Part shown: positions 5,477-8,486 of the stretch, piece by piece
Layout of the letters: the number at the start of each line of letters is the position of its first letter
Numbering within the stretch: the first letter of the stretch is position 1
Source: Microcaldota archaeon
Lineage (GTDB): Archaea > Micrarchaeota > Micrarchaeia > Anstonellales > VGKX01
Assembly (NCBI GenBank): GCA_021823945.1
Contig: JAKALW010000033.1
Location: forward strand, 1-8,486
Direction: 5' to 3'
DNA length: 8,486 nucleotides
Program-made: the position numbers and the translations under genes
Notes under the pieces: model-generated
Seen by the model: the letters and a program-made list of their open reading frames with translations, nothing else
The model's database searches: none
What the model was told of the DNA's origin: nothing

Positions 5477-6862
5477 TCAAAGTTTCCGTGTGAAGTAATC
5501 CGATGCCACGAACGTGTATTTATCTGAAAGCAGCTTATTAATCCCGACCTTTTTGGCCTGGCCAAGAAGAGTTGCGAAATTGGCGGGCACGCCCTGGCCT
5601 TCCGGGCTTGCCACGAAGCCTTCCAATGCCTGCCAAGCCGTTGTGTACATGGTTGGCTCTATGGAAACCATCCTGTCGTGCTCTATGTGCAGGTCATAGG
5701 ACGACCTGTGCTTCCTTGCGAAATCATTGCACGCTTTTTTCAGGTGCACCGCCGGGCCAATGGCTTTCCTGACCGCAGGCGCAAAGCCGTGCTTGCACTC
5801 TATGAGAATGAGGCAGGTCTTGTTGTCGGAATAGAAATAATGCCCGAAAGGCGCGAACCCGTGCTTCTCGAGGTGCGCCTCGATTGCGAGCGTTGTCTTC
5901 TTGAGCTGGGGCCAGAGTATGTCGTTCACCACGTCCGGTGAAGCCGTCTCTATGGCGATTATCGCAGTGCCGCGCGACCTGATTATTCCCTCAAGCCTGG
6001 CTTTTGGCATTGCCCCTGTCCGGGGCGCGAAAAAGAATTTCATGGACGGCGCTGACAGGAACTGCCGCGCGGCATAGGCGAACCTGTAAAGCGACGTGGT
6101 CGAGACCACGGCCGACACGTTCCTATTCGGGTCCACTGGGTCGATTGCAATCATCGGGGCGTTGGGAAACATCTCGCGGAGTTTTTCAGGCCCGTGGCGG
6201 CGCTCGATTTCAAATGCCGGGGCATTCCAGTCCGATGCGGCCTCAAGCGCCCCCATGAAACTTCCGTACTTGATTATCAAAAGCTCGCAGAGATAGCCTG
6301 AGAACCCTTCGACTTTTGCCTCTGCGCCGTACACGCCAAGCGCCTTGGCGAAAGCCTTCAGTAGCAGAACGTCGTTTTTCTGGGCAGGCGAAAGCCTGGA
6401 ATTCACATACCTTGTGTGCAAAGGCGACCTGTCGACCGCGCTTGACAGTTCGGACGCGTCGCTGATTTTATACGACGGCACCACGTCAATCTTGTAATTC
6501 CCGAGCCATGCCCTAAGGTATGGGTGGTTTGCGTAGCCTATTTCCGTCTTTTTCCCGGCGAACGCGCGCTTGGCATATGCCAGCCCCAGGTATGAAAGCT
6601 CGTGCTTTGGGTATGAGAGGGGGAAAAGCATGAATATGTCTATGTCTGTGGAGCCGGAAAGGCTCGTGCCCTTTGCGCTTGAGCCTGTGAGCGCCACCTC
6701 GATGTGGTTTGGCACCACCTTTGAAACAAGCGACATTGCCTTTGCCGCGGTCGCCAGCTGGCGCTCGCGCTCTGCCGCGCTGGGCGCAAGCCTTGAAAGC
6801 GCGGAATCAAGCATTGCCCTGACTTGCTTTTGGGATTTTACAGGTTTTTTTTCATTTGGCAT
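5477..6862 (-). CDS. cca: CCA tRNA nucleotidyltransferase, archaeal class I
   Basis: Adds or repairs the CCA 3' end of tRNAs from CTP and ATP in the cytoplasm, without a nucleic-acid template. At 461 residues it has the usual archaeal length. The nucleotidyltransferase head shows TGSSAKGTSLSGSTDIDIF (59-77), with the G-S motif and catalytic Asp73 and Asp75; the third carboxylate is Asp126 in YKIDVVPSY. The conserved HTRYV (149-153) follows, then a helical region with LLKAFAKALGVYG and GFSGYLCELLIIKYGSF. The C-terminal half matches the body and tail domains that grip the tRNA acceptor stem, including LEKHGFAPFGHYF. The ATG at 6862 gives the natural N terminus MPNEKK; a longer frame upstream runs through the promoter. 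A TATA box 27 bases before this ATG suggests a leaderless mRNA. It lies next to thpR, an arrangement seen in other archaea. Confidence 0.95.
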   Translation of the reverse strand: MPNEKKPVKSQKQVRAMLDSALSRLAPSAAERERQLATAAKAMSLVSKVVPNHIEVALTGSSAKGTSLSGSTDIDIFMLFPLSYPKHELSYLGLAYAKRAFAGKKTEIGYANHPYLRAWLGNYKIDVVPSYKISDASELSSAVDRSPLHTRYVNSRLSPAQKNDVLLLKAFAKALGVYGAEAKVEGFSGYLCELLIIKYGSFMGALEAASDWNAPAFEIERRHGPEKLREMFPNAPMIAIDPVDPNRNVSAVVSTTSLYRFAYAARQFLSAPSMKFFFAPRTGAMPKARLEGIIRSRGTAIIAIETASPDVVNDILWPQLKKTTLAIEAHLEKHGFAPFGHYFYSDNKTCLILIECKHGFAPAVRKAIGPAVHLKKACNDFARKHRSSYDLHIEHDRMVSIEPTMYTTAWQALEGFVASPEGQGVPANFATLLGQAKKVGINKLLSDKYTFVASDYFTRKL

Positions 6863-6884
6863 AAAATGACTTTGCAGAGAACTG

Positions 6885-6892
6885 AATATAAA
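6885..6892 (-). promoter_or_regulatory. TATA box of cca (leaderless)
   Basis: TTTATATT on the minus strand, centre about 6889, lies 27 bases before the ATG at 6862. This spacing puts the transcription start at the start codon, and no Shine-Dalgarno site is present. Confidence 0.65.
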
Positions 6893-6962
6893 TATGCCGA
6901 AAAAAGCGGAGTGGGCGCGCTTCCTGCACGCAATGCCCTTGAATAACATGCAAAGGCGTTAA

Positions 6963-6985
6963 GCCAAAATTGAAACAAAAAGAAT
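6963..6985 (-). terminator. T-rich terminator after thpR
   Basis: On the minus strand a T-rich stretch with a run of five T (6976-6980) and a shorter run of four T near 6967-6970 follows the repeats after thpR and precedes the cca promoter. It is consistent with archaeal oligo-U termination, though weaker than the terminator at 977-1045. Confidence 0.4.
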
Positions 6986-7045
6986 CAAGGTTCTGCCAGG
7001 GAAAAATCTGGGTTCTGCCAGGGAAATGAATCAGGGCTTTGCCAG
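6978..7045 (-). repeat. Three imperfect tandem repeats at the 3' end of thpR
   Basis: On the minus strand, units beginning CTGGCA start at 7045, 7021 and 6999, with spacings of 24 and 22 bases. The second and third share CTGGCAGAACC, and the first has CTGGCAAAGCC. The first unit covers the last codons and stop of thpR (SLAKP-stop); the next reads SLAEP in the same frame after the stop, so the coding end seems to have been duplicated downstream. Confidence 0.7.
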
Positions 7046-7573
7046 GCTTGAGGAATGCACAATGGAATATTTGGCGCCCGCAGGCTCAAGCACGCTCTCA
7101 AAAAGCGCCATTGATTCGACATTGAATTCCCCAAATTCCCCGGCTTTGTTCGCATTGAAAAAATCGCCAAGGCTTGAATTTTTCCTTGCCCTGCCAAGCG
7201 TGATATGCGGGACGAATTTCTCATCGCGCTTGACAGCAAGCCCTGATTTTTCAAGTTCGTTGCACAGGGACTTGTAGAGCCCGTCAAACCCCGGCCCTTG
7301 CGCACGCGCGAAAACAACGCGCGGGAAGGTAGCTGACGGAAACGCGTCAACTCCTTGGGAACTTGCCGCGAACGCGGCATTGGCGCCAGCGGCCAAATCC
7401 ATTGCATTCATGGTTTTTTTCGAATCTGATTCCGAAATCTCGCCAAGGAAGGCGAGGGTGACGTGCAGGTTTTCAGCCCTCACTTTTGATACGTCTTTTG
7501 GCAAGCCGGCAGAGGCAATTGCAAGTTTACTTTGCACATCTGATGGCAATGGAATGGCTATGAACGCGCGCAT
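7031..7573 (-). CDS. thpR: RNA 2',3'-cyclic phosphodiesterase (LigT / 2H family)
   Basis: A 180-residue member of the 2H phosphoesterase family, which opens 2',3'-cyclic phosphates on RNA and was first described as a 2'-5' RNA ligase. Both catalytic histidine motifs are present: HVTLAFLG (His37) and HITLGRAR (His123), at the usual spacing. The N terminus MRAFIAIPLP is characteristic, and the length is normal. The ATG at 7573 is chosen because it starts that motif and follows a GGTG site eight bases upstream; an in-frame start 18 codons earlier would lie near or before the likely transcription start. In archaea this gene is often next to cca, and both act on RNA ends, possibly tRNA. Here the genes are 168 bases apart and cca has its own TATA box. 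The 3' end overlaps a tandem repeat. Confidence 0.92.
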   Translation of the reverse strand: MRAFIAIPLPSDVQSKLAIASAGLPKDVSKVRAENLHVTLAFLGEISESDSKKTMNAMDLAAGANAAFAASSQGVDAFPSATFPRVVFARAQGPGFDGLYKSLCNELEKSGLAVKRDEKFVPHITLGRARKNSSLGDFFNANKAGEFGEFNVESMALFESVLEPAGAKYSIVHSSSLAKP

Positions 7574-7581
7574 GCGGAAAA

Positions 7582-7640
7582 CACCTATACTTGCTACATG
7601 GTTACTGCTATTTACTATTGCTGGCATCCTAATAATAAAA
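7582..7640 (-). promoter_or_regulatory. thpR promoter and Shine-Dalgarno site
   Basis: TTTTATTATT (7631-7640) on the minus strand is a plausible TATA box predicting a start near 7609 and a leader of about 36 bases. GGTG at 7582-7585 lies eight bases before the ATG. The box also lies 50-60 bases after the stop of the DUF2797 gene, so thpR need not depend on read-through. Confidence 0.45.
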
Positions 7641-7689
7641 CATGCGAAATTGCAACTTGTCCTTAGTCAAACTGGCTTGGCGGTGGAGT

Positions 7690-8486
7690 CTACCCATAAT
7701 CGAACAGGCTTGACTGCCCGCCAGGTTCCGGTTTTTTCTCCTCAAATGCCCTGCCGACGCAGTCCTTCATGTCAATCCAGCGGCTGCCGCCGGCGCCTGA
7801 ATAGAACAGGAGCATGCCCTTTGTGCCATCTACAGTTCCGGATATGCAGTTTGATTTTTTCGGGACTTTCTGGATTTTCGGGTAGAAATCGGAAAACTCC
7901 AGAACTTCGGGCACCGGAGACTCTGAAAGCGGAAGCTCTGAGGAAAACATGGCGTCAATGGCTTTCTGGAATATCATCCTGCCAAGCTGCCTGTCAAAAA
8001 GCAGGCTCTGGATTTTCAGTTTTGACGAGACCGCTGTCCTGAAGCCAAAACGGCCAGATATAGCAAGCTCTGCTGCATATGCTGGCTCCGGGCCTGTGAA
8101 CTCCGCTACCACGCTGCCAAAATCCGCGCCCTGCTCGCACAGCCTTTCCGCGAATCGCTCCGACCTGGCAAGCCCGACTTTTTGGATTTGCGACCCGAAC
8201 TGCGCCAGGTAAATAGAGTATTTGGTCTTGAGGGATTTCTCGTAGAGTTCTGGATATTTCGAGAAATCGCCAAACGTGTACGCGTTTTTTATGTCGTTTC
8301 TGGCGCACTCCCTGCACTGGCGCACGCCGGTTTTCATCTCAGGGCATTCGTAATGCCTGGAACCGTCAAAATGCCCGATGCACATGGTGCCCTCTGAGAA
8401 CTCCAGGTAAACATTGCCCGATAGCGGGATTTTCAGGTCCTCGCCCTGCGCGCCCCGCGCAAGGAGAACCGGGGATTTGCGCTTTT
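7690..8486 (-). CDS. DUF2797-family protein, N terminus cut by right edge
   Basis: The reading frame is open to the right edge, giving 264 residues before the TAG stop; the true start lies outside. The family signature is clear in SIYLAQFGSQIQKVGLARSE followed by RLCEQGADFGSVVAEF and GPEPAYAAELAIS, which matches the DUF2797 pattern (YLA..G..KVG, then QGAD, then an acidic helix). Before it is a cysteine-containing segment with C-I-G-H-F, ECPEMKTGVRQCREC, which looks like a metal-binding site. The order (Cys-rich part, then KVG/QGAD core) is that of other archaeal members. The tail ends in a charged EEKKPEPGG linker and SSLFDYG. The biochemical function is unknown to me. The YLA...KVG core recalls GIY-YIG domains, but I do not claim nuclease activity. 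An ATG at 8385 is internal, since family-like coding continues before it. Confidence 0.8.
   Translation of the reverse strand, partial: KRKSPVLLARGAQGEDLKIPLSGNVYLEFSEGTMCIGHFDGSRHYECPEMKTGVRQCRECARNDIKNAYTFGDFSKYPELYEKSLKTKYSIYLAQFGSQIQKVGLARSERFAERLCEQGADFGSVVAEFTGPEPAYAAELAISGRFGFRTAVSSKLKIQSLLFDRQLGRMIFQKAIDAMFSSELPLSESPVPEVLEFSDFYPKIQKVPKKSNCISGTVDGTKGMLLFYSGAGGSRWIDMKDCVGRAFEEKKPEPGGQSSLFDYG

Noticed and set aside
5409..5480. TTG start for the FKBP gene overlapping the cca stop
   Set aside because: Possible, but it adds 24 residues of no recognisable kind and several in-frame ATGs follow. The choice of 5408 is moderate, not certain.
6863..6949. Longer start for cca, 29 codons upstream
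   Set aside because: It runs through the TATA box, and the added residues do not resemble the family's N terminus.
6978..7045. CRISPR-like array
   Set aside because: Units are contiguous and imperfect, with no spacers of regular length and no cas genes nearby.
7380..8042. Plus-strand open frame of 220 residues
   Set aside because: It runs antisense to the end of DUF2797 and the start of thpR, both with clear motifs, and has no domain signature.

Overview
The window reads as an archaeal chromosome segment. The evidence is a gene for the gamma subunit of initiation factor aIF2, ribosomal protein S6e, a class I (archaeal-type) CCA-adding enzyme, TATA-box promoters placed about 27 bases before leaderless starts, and GGTG Shine-Dalgarno sites 7-8 bases before other starts. 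The base composition is moderately GC-rich, with AT-rich promoters and terminators. A DPANN-like host (for example Micrarchaeota or Diapherotrites) is my guess from the compact layout and the unrecognised membrane lipoprotein; nothing here proves it. All eight genes I can support lie on the minus strand, so transcription runs from high to low coordinates.

In transcription order: a DUF2797-family protein cut by the right edge; thpR (RNA 2',3'-cyclic phosphodiesterase family); cca (tRNA CCA-adding enzyme); a membrane-anchored FKBP/SlyD-type prolyl isomerase; an 823-residue lipoprotein-like receptor with three membrane segments and a C-terminal Roadblock/LC7-like domain; a 177-residue membrane protein made of two DUF350 units; rps6e; and the start of the aIF2-gamma gene, cut by the left edge.

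Functionally there are two RNA and translation blocks (thpR-cca at one end, rps6e-aIF2gamma at the other) on either side of a cell-envelope block (FKBP, Roadblock receptor, DUF350). rps6e and aIF2gamma are separated by only 40 bases and probably share a transcript. cca and the FKBP gene are also close (68 bases) with no visible promoter between them. The Roadblock receptor and cca look leaderless. The DUF350 gene has a leader of about 150 bases with a mini-ORF, two mutually exclusive stems and a strong GC hairpin.

The points most worth following are the Roadblock receptor (a possible transmembrane link to a small GTPase), the structured DUF350 leader, and an aIF2-gamma that lacks the usual four-cysteine zinc knuckle. 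I see no tRNA, rRNA, CRISPR array, insertion sequence or integrase. No stretch longer than 300 bases lacks a gene.
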